Part shown: positions 42,900-52,108 of the stretch, piece after piece
How positions within the stretch are numbered: the stretch's first letter is position 1
How the letters are laid out: the number at the start of each line of letters is the position of its first letter
Origin: Meiothermus sp.
GTDB taxonomy: Bacteria; Deinococcota; Deinococci; Deinococcales; Thermaceae
Direction of reading: 5' to 3'
Length of the DNA stretch: 64,000 nt
Assembly (NCBI RefSeq): GCF_026004075.1
Contig: NZ_BPIK01000001.1
Location: 2,148,041 to 2,212,040 of the forward strand
The notes under the pieces: model-generated
The model's input: only the letters and a program-made list of their open reading frames with translations
Database searches by the model: none
What the model was told of the DNA's origin: nothing
Position numbers and translations under genes: made by a program

Positions 42900-45800
42900 A
42901 TGCTGCATCAAAAAGGGCATTGGCTCGGTCTGTGGACATGGCTCCTGCTGGTATTGCTGGCTTGTAGCCCGCCCCCCCCGTCCGGCCACCCCCACCGCCA
43001 CCGCGGTGGGCCTCAACGCCCAGTTCTACCCCAACCCCAGCTTTAGCGGCCCCGCCCTGGCTCGCCTGGAACCCCGCCTGGCCCTTGCGGGGCAGGTGCC
43101 CGGCCTGCGTCCGGGGCCCTTCTCGGCCCGCTACGAAGGCGCCCTGCTACCCCCCAGGGACGGCGATTACACCCTGCACTTGGTGGGCCAGGGCCAGACC
43201 TGCGTCTTCGACGACCTCTCGCTTTACGCGGGCAGCAAGCAGCCCCTGGGGCCGGCCCCCGAGCTGGCCTCCAACCGGCTCAACAACCCCGCCTTCGAGC
43301 AGGGCCTCACTGGCTGGACGCTGGCCACCGGCAACGCCACCACCCCCGCCGAGGGGCAGAGCGGCCAGGCCCTGGCCTACCAGGCCTGGAGCTGGGTCTA
43401 CCAGATCGTCCCCCTCACGGGATTAACCCCTGGGGAGCGGCTGGTCTTGCGGGGCTTTTTGCGCAACCCCAACGCCCAGGCCTGCACCCTGGGCCTGCAA
43501 GGGGGCAGCGAGACCGCCCTCACCTTCGACCAGCCCGTACACTACCGGGCCCTGGACTGGCAGGAGGTCTACACCGAGGTCACCTTCCCCAGCGGCACCA
43601 CCTGGCTGGGGGCCTACCTGGCCGGGCCGGAGGGCTGCCGCTTCGACGATCTGCAGTTGGGGGTGCCCGAGAGCGGCGGCTCCCCCCTGCCCACCGGCAT
43701 CAGCCTGAACGCCCGCACCGCCTTGGCCGGCAGCGGCTTCAACCTGGCCGCTGAGGGGGGCGAGGAGGGGGTGAGCTATAGCTGGGAACTGGGCGACGGC
43801 ACCACCGCCACCGGCGAGACCGTCTACCACGAGTACCGCCAGCCGGGTTACTACACCATCACCCTCACCGCCACCGCGCCCGACGGCCAGACCGCCACCT
43901 TCCAGCAGCAGGTGGCCCAGCTCCCCAGCATCCACGCCATGCCGGAGTTCCGGGCCCTGGCCGACCCCTTCCCGCTGGCCTTCGATGTGCAGTACCCGCT
44001 GAGCGGCCATACCTACGAGTGGCGCTTCAGCGACGGTGCGGTGCTGAACGGCCCCCGGGTGGAGCGAACCTTTGAGAACCTGGGCTTCTACGGCCTGACC
44101 CTGGTCATCTACGAGGAGCCCAGCCCCACCGGCCTGGGCCGCCAGAGCAGCGAGCGCCGGGTGGTGGCCGTCGAGCAGACCCGCATCAACCGCATCGCCG
44201 AGGTGCCCATCGCCGACATCCAGGGCTTCCAGACCGGCCCCACCAGCTTCATCTTCAGCGCGGCAGCCTCCGAAGGGGAGGGCCCCCTGACCTACACCTG
44301 GGACTTTGGCGACGGCACCAGCGCCACCGGGGCCGAGGTCAGCAAAACCTACAGCGGCAATGGGCGCTACCCCATTACCCTCACGGTGCGCGACCGCTTC
44401 GGCCAGACCGACCAGGAGGAGGCGGTGGTCACCCTGGGCACCCAGTACGCCCCCGGTAGCCCGGCCACCCGGGTCGAGGCCGGTTACAGCGGGGGGTTGC
44501 AGGGACAGTCGGCCGTTGCCAGCCCGGCCGCGCCCAACCCCTTTGCGGGCGCGCAAACCTCCAAGCTGCGCGTGCGCCCCCGGCCCGACCGGGCCCTCCA
44601 GGCCCTCTCGCTGGAGGCCGAACTCAACCGCCGCACCCAGCGCAGCCGCATCCGCTACCTGGCCCCCAACACCGCACCCGGCCCCAGCCTGCGGGCCCAG
44701 GCCGCCAACCTGGAACTCAGCAACCCCTTCCCCTTCGTGCTCCACAGCGGGGTGAACAGCCTGGGCGCTGTCCACGAAGCCCCCAGCACCAGCGACCTTT
44801 TCCGGCTGGGCTCGGCCAGCGTGCAGGTGCGGGGGCTCCCACAGCCCCAGGGCCTGGCCTGGGACTACGAGGGGGTAGACCCCCAGGCCAACACCGCCGC
44901 CCGCATCCGGGTCTTCCGCCCCGCCTTCCCCAACCCGCTGCCCGCCGGCCGCACCCCCCTGCGCACCCAGGCCCAGCTGCAAAGCGGCGCCACGGTGGCC
45001 CTGGAAAGCGACCTGGCCGCCTTCGCCGGCCTGCGGGTGCCGCGGGTCACCCTCTCGGTGCTGCCCGATACCCAGTTCCCCAGCGGGCCCAGCGTGCAGG
45101 AGTACCTGGTGCAGGTGGGGGGCCAGACCGAGCTGATGGCCCAGGTGAACATCCGGGTTGGCCAGGTCTCACAGAACGGCTTCGTCTTCTTCGAGCTGCC
45201 GGTCTATGCGGTGGACGAGGCTGGCAACCTCCTGAGCGACGTCTCGGGGGTCTTCTACGCCCGCTTTGCCGACCCCCGCATCCTCTCCATCAGCGGCGAG
45301 ATGGTGCGGGGCCGGGCCAGCATGACGGTGGCCCTCAACCTGGCCAACTTCGCCGACGGCACCACCCAGTTCGACCTGCGACCCCTCACCCTCTTCTCCG
45401 GCAACCCCCAGAACCCCTGCGGCCCCAACAACCAGTACGCCCCCTTCGGCGCCACCCTCGCGGGCTGCACCCAGCTCACCGCCAGCTATGCGGCCCCGGC
45501 AGGGCTGAACCTGGAGGCCTACCCCTACACCCTGCCCGAGGACTACCCAAGCCGCACCAACCGCATCCTGATTGGTAAGAACCTGGACGAGGTCGGCCTC
45601 TACGACCAGAACCTGCGCGACGCCATCGAGACCGGCCTGGAGCTATCCGGCCAGGGCCTGCGGGCCCAGAGCAGCGCCGGTGAGATCGCCCGGCTGATCC
45701 TGGGCTTCATCCCCATCGTGGGCGATGCCGTGGACGGCCTGGAGCAGCTCTACAACGCCGCCACCGGCAGGCAGGTAGACCCCGTTTTGGCGGTGCTCTC

Positions 45801-46749
45801 GGCGGCAGGGCTGGCGTTAGACCTGGGCACCGGCGGGGTGGGGGACGTGACCGCTGGGGTCAAGGCCGCCTACCGCGTCAGCCTGGCCATCAGCCGGCAG
45901 GGCGGGGGCCTGGTGGCCCTGGTCATCCGCGAACAGTTCGTCCAGTTCACCCGCGGGCGGCTCTCGCCGCAGGCGCTGGTGGACGGCCTGCGGCAGCGGT
46001 TCGGCAGAATGGTAGACCTGGCCAGGGCGCGGGGGTGTGGGGGGTTCTCGCTCAATAATGTATGCCTGAAAAAGTATGACCGAATAGCAACTGTTGTTAA
46101 GGGTCAGCAGAACATAAGCCCCTCGACTGCACTGAGTAGAGTTGACTCGTCACTTGAAGTTGCTCGTACAAAAACCAATTATGCACCCTTTCAACTGAGT
46201 TATGCCAATGTACGCCTAACTTGCACTCGGCAAGCAGTTGGCCAGAAAGTAACATCACAGTCTGTATTCTGCGACGGAGTGAACATAGCACACATTTTCG
46301 AAGGTGAGATTAAAGGCAGCATTGATAATCCTAGGATCGTAGGTTTTCACTATTTTGGTGACGGCACTCTTGCCGCAAATAGGGCACGAGTTACGGCAGT
46401 AGTTGAGCGGTATCAAGGTGGTTTTTACGCTGCCAAGGTGCGATTGCGAGACCCTCGCACAGGACGAGAATGGGATAAACCAAATCGACAAACCACAAAA
46501 TCTGGCTCGAACCTGCAGTATGCTTCTTCAATGTGGCCAGACTCTTGGACACCGCAAGAAGTTTTTGACGACATCGTGACGGCCTTCAATAACTCCGTTG
46601 TAGTGGATGGTAGGTCGGGAAAATGGAGGGGCACCTCATCTCGTGGAACACTGATTGAAGGCTATATAGTGCCTGGAACGGTAGTAAACTCCAAACCCGA
46701 CATCAATACGGCGTACCCGGTTCTTGACAACTTGCCAGTTCTGCCATGA
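42900..46749 (+). CDS. Polymorphic toxin lipoprotein, PA14-CBM-PKD3-pretoxin-EndoU, frame broken at C8
   Basis: The gene would encode about 1280 residues. ATG 42900 gives a lipoprotein signal with lipobox LLAC, but after the C8 run at 42972-42979 the frame ends at 43046; the body (open from before 43006 to 46749) is in frame only if one C is lost. Body, in order: PA14-like (to about 43240), CBM-like jelly roll (43270-43665), three PKD domains with WxxGDGT or WRFSDG (43700-44440), a spacer, the pre-toxin module LGFIPIVGDAVDGLEQLYNA (45690-46060), and a bacterial EndoU RNase tip with catalytic-type His in AHIF (46291) and GFHYF (46348), SSMWP, and NTAYP. The tip is AT-rich compared with the body. 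No secretion partner is nearby. Overlaps its immunity gene by ATGA. Confidence 0.85.
42972..42979 (+). other. C8 homopolymer tract (candidate phase-variation site)
   Basis: Eight C residues follow the lipobox codons. With 8 C the signal peptide runs into a stop at 43044-43046; with 7 C the frame joins the 1.2-kb-residue body through SPPPRPATPTATAVG. Either slippage or an assembly error would explain it. Confidence 0.8.
45691..46060 (+). repeat. Type A pre-toxin block, expressed copy
   Basis: About 368 bp encoding RLILGFIPIVGDAVDG to GCGGFSLNN; about 98 percent identical, without indels, to 53556-53923 and 57493-57860. Tips diverge abruptly after this block. Confidence 0.9.
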
Positions 46750-47192
46750 TATTGCGGTTTTTCTATCAAAGTTTTGGTGAGCACGGTTCCCCGGAGCCGA
46801 CTTGTGAGGTCGTTGGTTACCCCTCTTCATTTCTCCTTGCATCTTTGCTCAAGTCGGTTATATCAATGGAAGGAGTCAGCAAAGTTGCAGAGGGGAACCA
46901 GAGAACTGCTGAGTATATTTACGCTGAAATTACTCTACTAATGAAAGTAGCAAAGGGATTAGAGACCCAGTACAAGGATTATGATCCACATAGGTTTTTT
47001 ACACGTTTAGTCCTTAAGGACCTGATTTATCTAGAGGGTGACATAGATTTCGTTGGTCAATCACCCTCGGGAGAGCCTTGGCGTTTTGAGATTAGCCACT
47101 TTGCGTACATCAAAGCATTGTTGTTCTGGAGGGAGTTCTTACTGGGTGGTTTGGGTCGAGAGTTTATCATTGATTTGCCACAAATTCAGTAG
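46746..47192 (+). CDS. Immunity protein for the EndoU toxin
   Basis: The 148-residue product starts inside the toxin stop (ATGA overlap), the usual coupling for a toxin and its antidote. It has no recognised domain; its C-terminal region (LLFWREFLLGGLGREFIIDLP) resembles that of the immunity protein after the second EndoU (SIWREYIWAVRLGRTESLEVDI), which supports the assignment. Cytoplasmic, AT-rich. Function is inferred from position and from this pairing. Confidence 0.75.
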   Translation: MILRFFYQSFGEHGSPEPTCEVVGYPSSFLLASLLKSVISMEGVSKVAEGNQRTAEYIYAEITLLMKVAKGLETQYKDYDPHRFFTRLVLKDLIYLEGDIDFVGQSPSGEPWRFEISHFAYIKALLFWREFLLGGLGREFIIDLPQIQ

Positions 47193-47194
47193 TC

Positions 47195-47341
47195 AGGTTC
47201 GACTACGAAGGAAGCCCTTCGGCCCTGCGGCCCAGCAGGATCACCTACACGTATACTAAAATAGACGGGACGCCGATCTCGCTTCCTGACTACGGCACCA
47301 GCTTTACTTTCATCAACCCCACCACGCGGGGTCAGCGCTAG
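47195..47341 (+). pseudogene. Remnant of a toxin C-terminus
   Basis: A 48-codon open stretch without a start, VRFDYEGSPSALRPSRIT-type sequence ending in DYGTSFTFINPTTRGQR and a stop, lies 13 bp before the next immunity gene. Position and frame suggest the last piece of a displaced toxin tip whose immunity gene survives. Type of toxin not recognisable. Confidence 0.45.
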
Positions 47342-47354
47342 GGAAGGAAAAGAG

Positions 47355-48077
47355 ATGGAACCGCTTTTGTCCAAAGTCTCCTACAAACTGGTTCCAGGCC
47401 CCACCCGCCCGCAGACCGAGGCCGACATCTCCTTCCGGGGTGGTGTGCCCCGGATGCCGGCCGAGCTGGAGCTGCCGCGCTGCCAAAGGTGTGGGGACGA
47501 GCAAACCTTCTTCTTCCAGGTGGCCTTCCCGGAAAAGCACCTCTGGCACGGCTGGGTGATGTGCGTTTTCAGTTGCTCCAGTTGCTTCGATAAATACGAC
47601 CCCTCCCCGAGAGGACATTACACCGCGCCTGATGTCCTCCCCGATGGCTACCTAGATAGGCTGGAGACAGACTACCGGATCATCCTCTACCCCGCGGACA
47701 GCCCCACCGCGCGGATGCGCACCGAGGCCCGGCAGCTTCTGAAGTTCGAGGAGATTCGCTTCGAGAAGCTGCGGGTCAACAACCGCCACTACGAGACCAA
47801 GCTGGGCGGGAAGCCCTTCTGGATAGACGATCCACGGCCGATCGAAGAGATTGAATACATGGGGGGGCACTTCGTCTTCATCGGGCAGTTTATGGAGGAG
47901 TTCAACTTCTTCCCCGCCCTGGAGGATGCCCCCCCACCCAAGGCATCCGGCCAGTGGATACGAACCAAGCCGGTGAAGGCCTACGGCCTGTTCCATGTCG
48001 GGGGCAACTTCTTGTTCTTCGGCACCACCAGCCCGCGCGTTATCCCCCCGAGGGTTCTGATCGTCCCTACCAAGTAG
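47355..48077 (+). CDS. DUF1963/YwqG-like immunity protein A, copy 1
   Basis: The 240-residue protein begins SKVSYKLVPGP and has FRGGVPRMPAELELPRCQRCG followed by FFFQVAF, resembling the DUF1963/YwqG family (GGxPxxP...WPxC...FxxQ) found among polymorphic-toxin immunity proteins. Four cysteines (CQRC and CSSC) could bind zinc. An almost identical copy is at 59415-60137. It follows a toxin-tip remnant, so it is now an orphan antidote. A separate 112-residue gene follows 31 bp later. Confidence 0.65.
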   Translation: MEPLLSKVSYKLVPGPTRPQTEADISFRGGVPRMPAELELPRCQRCGDEQTFFFQVAFPEKHLWHGWVMCVFSCSSCFDKYDPSPRGHYTAPDVLPDGYLDRLETDYRIILYPADSPTARMRTEARQLLKFEEIRFEKLRVNNRHYETKLGGKPFWIDDPRPIEEIEYMGGHFVFIGQFMEEFNFFPALEDAPPPKASGQWIRTKPVKAYGLFHVGGNFLFFGTTSPRVIPPRVLIVPTK

Positions 48078-48462
48078 CGCGGGACGCGGCGGGCCTGGGT
48101 ATCGAGCCATGGCTACCATCATTCTGTACGAAAATGGCCCTGGTTGGTTCGGGGCTGGCGGCATGTACGACGTGATCTGCGAGTATGCCCTGACCCACCC
48201 CAGCGTGCAGGCCCTACCCGAGTTTGCCAAGGCTATTGAGAACTCGCTGTGGTATAGAAACCTTGAGTTACACGAACACGGCGATGCGGCCATCAAAGCC
48301 TTCACCGAGGCGGTGGGCGACCTGGTGCGCTACATTGACTCCCCGGAGGGCAAGGCCCGTTGGGGTGAGCGTCATCCGGTCATCTTGGAGGGGGTTCAAG
48401 CGCTCTACGACCTGCTCCTCAACTATGACCCCGAGCGGTACAGGTGAGGCTTGCTGGAGGGG
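47371..48462 (+). repeat. 1.09-kb direct repeat, left copy
   Basis: Near-identical to 59431-60522 (offset 12,060); covers both immunity genes except the first codons of the first. The copies differ at CAGG/TAAG near the end of the second gene. Confidence 0.95.
48109..48447 (+). CDS. Small immunity-type protein, copy 1
   Basis: A 112-residue soluble protein, MATIILYENGPGWFGAGGMYD..., mostly helical. No family recognised. It is carried with the DUF1963-like gene in both duplicated copies, so the two form a unit; it may be a second antidote or a partner. Repeated at 60169-60507 with only the last residue changed (R or K). Confidence 0.55.
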   Translation: MATIILYENGPGWFGAGGMYDVICEYALTHPSVQALPEFAKAIENSLWYRNLELHEHGDAAIKAFTEAVGDLVRYIDSPEGKARWGERHPVILEGVQALYDLLLNYDPERYR

Positions 48463-48529
48463 GGCATTTGGTACGGCCTACCACCACTTGCATAGGTTCG
48501 TAAGCGGCTAGCCGAGTGCTTTAGTACCA

Positions 48530-49101
48530 AACAGCCAGGGCCTGCGGGCCCAGAGCAGCGCCGGTGAGATCGCACGGCTGATCCTGGGCTTCATCCCGAT
48601 TATTGGAGATAGCGTAGATTTGCTGGAGCAGCTTTACAACCGGGCCAGCGGAAGAGGAGTTGACCCCGTGATCGCCTTCCTGGCCGGGGCAGGTCTCGCG
48701 CTGGACGTGACCACTGGCGGGGCAGGGGACATTACTGCTGGGCTCAAGGGGGTCTACCGCTTTAGCAAGAGCTCGGCGGGCTTCTTCGCGCTACAGATCC
48801 GTACCACTGTAACCGGCCTAATAACCGGGCGGGCTCGACCATCCGTTGCTCTGTCAACCCTCAGAGCCCAGTTCCAGACCGTTTCCACCCTGTTCTTCCG
48901 CGAGGGCTGGAGAGGTGTTGTTAGTGCCGACCGTTTAGGTAGGGGTTTGAGAAACACTCCGGTGTGTCCTATCACCGCAACAGTTACCACACTAGCTTGT
49001 AACCCCACCGAGATTCTTCAAATCGTGCAGCAAATTGCTCAAACCGCCTTCCGTGTGAAATATTCCGCAACAGAACTGTCGTCGGCGCTTATCCGAGTAT
49101 G
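48530..49101 (+). pseudogene. Silent cassette 2: type B pre-toxin, split by IS256-family element
   Basis: The frame is open from 48512 but has no plausible start codon before the module. It begins with SQGLRAQSSAGEIARLILGF, shared with the expressed gene (48534-48597 matches 45650-45713), then the type B pre-toxin (GDSVDLLEQLYNRASGR, ALDVTTGGAGDITAGLK), an RTTVTGLITGRARP segment, and a junction AFRVKYSATELSSALIRVC. The insertion at CGAGTATG cuts the tip right after ALIRVC; the remainder is at 50368-50794. Cannot be translated by itself; best read as a donor cassette. Confidence 0.75.
48623..48905 (+). repeat. Type B pre-toxin block, copy 1
   Basis: 283 bp, identical to 55065-55347 except for about one base. 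Confidence 0.9.
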
Positions 49102-50359
49102 CGGTCGTGTAAGGAATTATGTGTAGGGGTTTGTGTAAAAAGAGGGGGTACCGCAATCAACAAGGAGGTACCCCATGGATCAGGATACCCTACAGATGAT
49201 TTTGCGCGAAGCGGTAAGGGAAACAGCCACCGAGGTCTTGCAGATTCTGCTGGACGCCGACCGGGAGGCCTTCTTGCGGGAACACGGAGGACGCAAAAAC
49301 GGCTACTACCCCAGGCGGCTTTCGACCCGCTTTGGTTCAGTGAACCTCCAGATGCCCAGGGATCGCGAGGGGTGCTACTATCCCAGCTTCCTGGAACCTT
49401 ATGCCCGGCGCCTGGTGGACGTGGGGGAGGTGGCCGTGGCCCTGTATGCCGCCGGGGTGACGCAGCGCAAAGCGGCGGAGGTGCTGAGCCTGTTGCTGGG
49501 GCACCGCTATACCCACGAGACCCTTAGCAGCCTGACCGACCAGGTCTTGCGGGCGGCGGAGCAGTACCGCCAGCGGCCTTTGCCGGAGGAACTGGCCGTG
49601 GTCTACCTGGACGGTCTGTTTCTGAGGGTCATGCGGGACGACCTGGGGGTTCAGCAAGAGGCGGTGTATGTGGCGCTGGGCATCACCCCCAGCGGGGAGC
49701 GGCAGGTGCTGGGCTTCTGGCTCCTGCCCGCAGAGAGCGCTCTGGCCTGGGAGGAGGTGTTGAAGGGCTTGTGGCAAAGGGGCCTACGGCGGGTCTTGCT
49801 CTTCGTGACCGATGGCCTTCCCGGCATGGAGGCGGCCATCCAAAGGGTCTACCCCGGCGCCGAATGGCAGCGCTGCGTGGTGCACATGGTGCGCTCCAGC
49901 CTGGCACAGGTGCGTGCACGGGATCGGGGGGCGGTGGCCGAGCATCTACGCGGGGTGTACCGGGCGGAAAGCCGACAGGAAGCCCTGGAAGGCCTGGAGC
50001 GGCTGCGGCGAACCTGGGGGTCGAGGTACCCGCGGCTGGTGAGCGGTTGGTGGGAGGACTCCGCGGCGCTGCTGCGGTTCTATGGCTATCCCAAGGTGCT
50101 GTGGCCCTACCTTCGGAGCACCAATCCGATGGAACGGTTTATCCGGGAGATAAGACGCAGTACCAAGGTACGGGATCACAAGTTTCCTACAACGGAGGCG
50201 GTGTTCAAAGTGCTGTATCTGGAGAGCGAAAGGCAGGAGGGCAAATGGACAGAGCGTACACTCAGAGGCTTTGCCGAGGCAAAGGAGATGCTAGAACAGA
50301 TGCTGAAGGAGCGGTACTTCCCCTCTACACAGACTGCTACACATAAATCTTGACACGAC
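49102..50359. mobile_element. IS256-family element, 1258 bp
   Basis: Imperfect terminal inverted repeats begin GTCGTGT-AAG and continue through TTATGTGTAG on both sides. The 8-bp target CGAGTATG is duplicated exactly at 49094-49101 and 50360-50367. The transposase frame is intact, so the insertion looks recent. Confidence 0.9.
49175..50353 (+). CDS. IS256-family (Mutator-type) transposase
   Basis: The 392-residue protein has the family N-terminus (DADREAFLREHGGRKNGYY), first aspartate in VYLDGLFLRV near residue 147, second in FVTDGLPGMEAAI near 210, the CxxH-type RCVVHMVRSSL near 231, and a glutamate in NPMERFIREIRRSTK near 320. AAGGAGG precedes the ATG. Full length, no frameshift; likely active. 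Confidence 0.93.
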   Translation: MDQDTLQMILREAVRETATEVLQILLDADREAFLREHGGRKNGYYPRRLSTRFGSVNLQMPRDREGCYYPSFLEPYARRLVDVGEVAVALYAAGVTQRKAAEVLSLLLGHRYTHETLSSLTDQVLRAAEQYRQRPLPEELAVVYLDGLFLRVMRDDLGVQQEAVYVALGITPSGERQVLGFWLLPAESALAWEEVLKGLWQRGLRRVLLFVTDGLPGMEAAIQRVYPGAEWQRCVVHMVRSSLAQVRARDRGAVAEHLRGVYRAESRQEALEGLERLRRTWGSRYPRLVSGWWEDSAALLRFYGYPKVLWPYLRSTNPMERFIREIRRSTKVRDHKFPTTEAVFKVLYLESERQEGKWTERTLRGFAEAKEMLEQMLKERYFPSTQTATHKS

Positions 50360-50367
50360 CGAGTATG

Positions 50368-50794
50368 CTGCTCTGTGTCAGATGGTGGTGGTGGATATAT
50401 CCGCGGAGCTGAACGACTTCTTGAGAAAACCCGGCGGTTAGCTAACAACTCCGCGGCACAACCCAAAAATGTTAGAGAGATCGTTGGGGAGGCTAGAGCA
50501 GGTGATGTGTTACGAGGTAGGGGGTTCTCCGAGCTAGAGTACCCAGACCCAATTGACGGTGTTCAAGTCGATTTGCTGGCAACAGATAGTACGGGGATTC
50601 GACGTATTGTTGAAGTGAAAGATGGAAGCAGAATTCCTGATGATGAACAGATACTTAGGTATAAACAAATTGCACAGCAGACTGGCAGAAGATTTACTGT
50701 GATGACCATGGAACGGCTCTCCAGGGGGCAACTTGAGAAACTCAAGAGGGTGGGTGTAGATGTTCTTGACCCGAGCGGCGAACTTGTGAACTGA
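50368..50794 (+). pseudogene. Toxin tip, PD-(D/E)XK-like nuclease 1 (3' part of cassette 2)
   Basis: After removing the IS and one 8-bp copy, the frame reads [23 protein letters not shown]. The tip then has VQVDLL followed about ten residues later by EVKDG, the D...ExK pattern of PD-(D/E)XK nucleases, and ends ...DVLDPSGELVN. It is homologous to the tip at 52109. An internal ATG could start a 139-residue peptide, which might be toxic if made. Followed by its immunity gene after 11 bp. Confidence 0.7.
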
Positions 50795-50805
50795 GGATTG
50801 GCGAC

Positions 50806-51657
50806 GTGGGCATGTTTTACGATTTGGTATATTTCGTCTCAAAAAGCAAATTACCTGAGTATTTACTTCAACTCTTGCCTTACGAGGTGAACCCCCACAC
50901 TGAACGCGTACTGCGGGAGCAGTTTCAAGTCTTCGCCCCCGATCCTTTTTCTTACGTGAAGAACACTCCTATTAGGGATATAGTAACCGACTTCCCGAAG
51001 TTCTTGGAGCGTATTCAAAAGGAATCACTGGACGACGAGGAACGACCTGAAAACATGGCCAAGTTCTATCTCTGCCGCAATCCGGAGGAAGGCATATTGG
51101 TTCTGGCTATGTCCACGGTGGCCCAAAGAGCGTTTCAACTTACTTTTAGCGGCGAATACCTGATGCTATTTGTGGGTATCAAGTTGGATAAAAGCCAAGA
51201 TTTCATCCCCCGTGACCACCAAATGGTTTTGTTTTTGCGGGAGGTTACTCAAATTCTTCAGCCATTGTACGGTTACATAGAAGGTGAATGGGTTCCGAAC
51301 CCCAGGTATATTTTAGAGGATTACCCTGAGCTGGGAGCTGCCCCAGCAGAGGGCTGCCCCTGGTGGATACCGTGCAACACAAAGATAGTTGGTGAATCAC
51401 TGGCTCATGCATTGAAACGACAGGTCAATCTGGATTACCTTTGTCAGAATGTGCCGGGCTTTGAGCGATGGGGCGAAAACCTTTACTTTTTCAGCTCAAT
51501 CGCTACCGTGGACGACTGGTATACCCACCGGCTGGGGTGGTGGCATGAAGTTTATGCTGGTACCGAACTTGGGGAGAAATACTCGAAGGCGAAGAGGAAT
51601 CTTGAAGAAGCATTGCAAAACATTTCAGTTTCTGAACTTCTGAACCAGAGCGGTTGA
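50806..51657 (+). CDS. Immunity protein, QDFIP family member 1
   Basis: The 283-residue protein belongs to a family of three in this locus sharing a central (K)(S/N)QDF(I/V)PxDH segment, an upstream EEGILxL strand, and a C-terminal Y(A/K)GTE(L/V)GE helix. It lies directly after the PD-(D/E)XK tip. No outside family was recognised. GTG 50806 fits a GAGG 9 nt upstream; ATG 50812 is the alternative. AT-rich. Confidence 0.65.
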   Translation: MGMFYDLVYFVSKSKLPEYLLQLLPYEVNPHTERVLREQFQVFAPDPFSYVKNTPIRDIVTDFPKFLERIQKESLDDEERPENMAKFYLCRNPEEGILVLAMSTVAQRAFQLTFSGEYLMLFVGIKLDKSQDFIPRDHQMVLFLREVTQILQPLYGYIEGEWVPNPRYILEDYPELGAAPAEGCPWWIPCNTKIVGESLAHALKRQVNLDYLCQNVPGFERWGENLYFFSSIATVDDWYTHRLGWWHEVYAGTELGEKYSKAKRNLEEALQNISVSELLNQSG

Positions 51658-51720
51658 GAAGAACCCCTATAATCTACAAACCACCTTACCCAAATCAGGC
51701 CATGCGATTATGTTTAGATC

Positions 51721-52108
51721 ATGAACCGTCGTACCTACCCATCGGACGTCAGTGATGAGGAGTGGGCCCTGGTGCTGCCCTATTTGACCCTCGCTCCGCT
51801 AGAGGCTCCCCAGCGCAAGTACGACCTGCGCGAAGTGTTCAACGCCCTGCGTTGGATGGTTCGAATCGGTGCTCAATGGGACTACCTCCCCCACGACTTC
51901 CCACCCCCCCATATCGTTCAGGCGCAAGCCTACCGATGGATGAACCGGGGGGTCTTCGAAGACCTGGTACATGATCTGCGCATGACCCTGCGAATGCTCC
52001 AGGGCAAAGCCGCCCACCCCAGCGCTGCCATCTACGACGCTCGCACCTCGCAGTCCACCCCGCAAAGTGGGGGGCGGGCCGGGTATAACGGGCACAAGCG
52101 ACGCAAGG
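51721..52108 (+). pseudogene. IS5-family transposase remnant
   Basis: The N-terminal 130 residues of an IS5-type transposase: [30 protein letters not shown], and the first catalytic aspartate in [17 protein letters not shown], then GHKRRKG, where the sequence changes abruptly into a toxin tip. The rest of the transposase and the right end are absent, and no clear terminal repeat was found. It differs from the complete IS5 element at 31921. Confidence 0.8.

Noticed and set aside
43006-43008. ATG/GTG 43006 as true start of the toxin gene
   Set aside because: It lacks a Shine-Dalgarno and a signal peptide, whereas ATG 42900 has AGGAGG and a lipobox one C away from being in frame.
43423-44982. 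519-residue minus-strand frame opposite the toxin body
   Set aside because: The plus strand has recognisable PKD domains; the antisense frame is G/A/V-rich with no motif.
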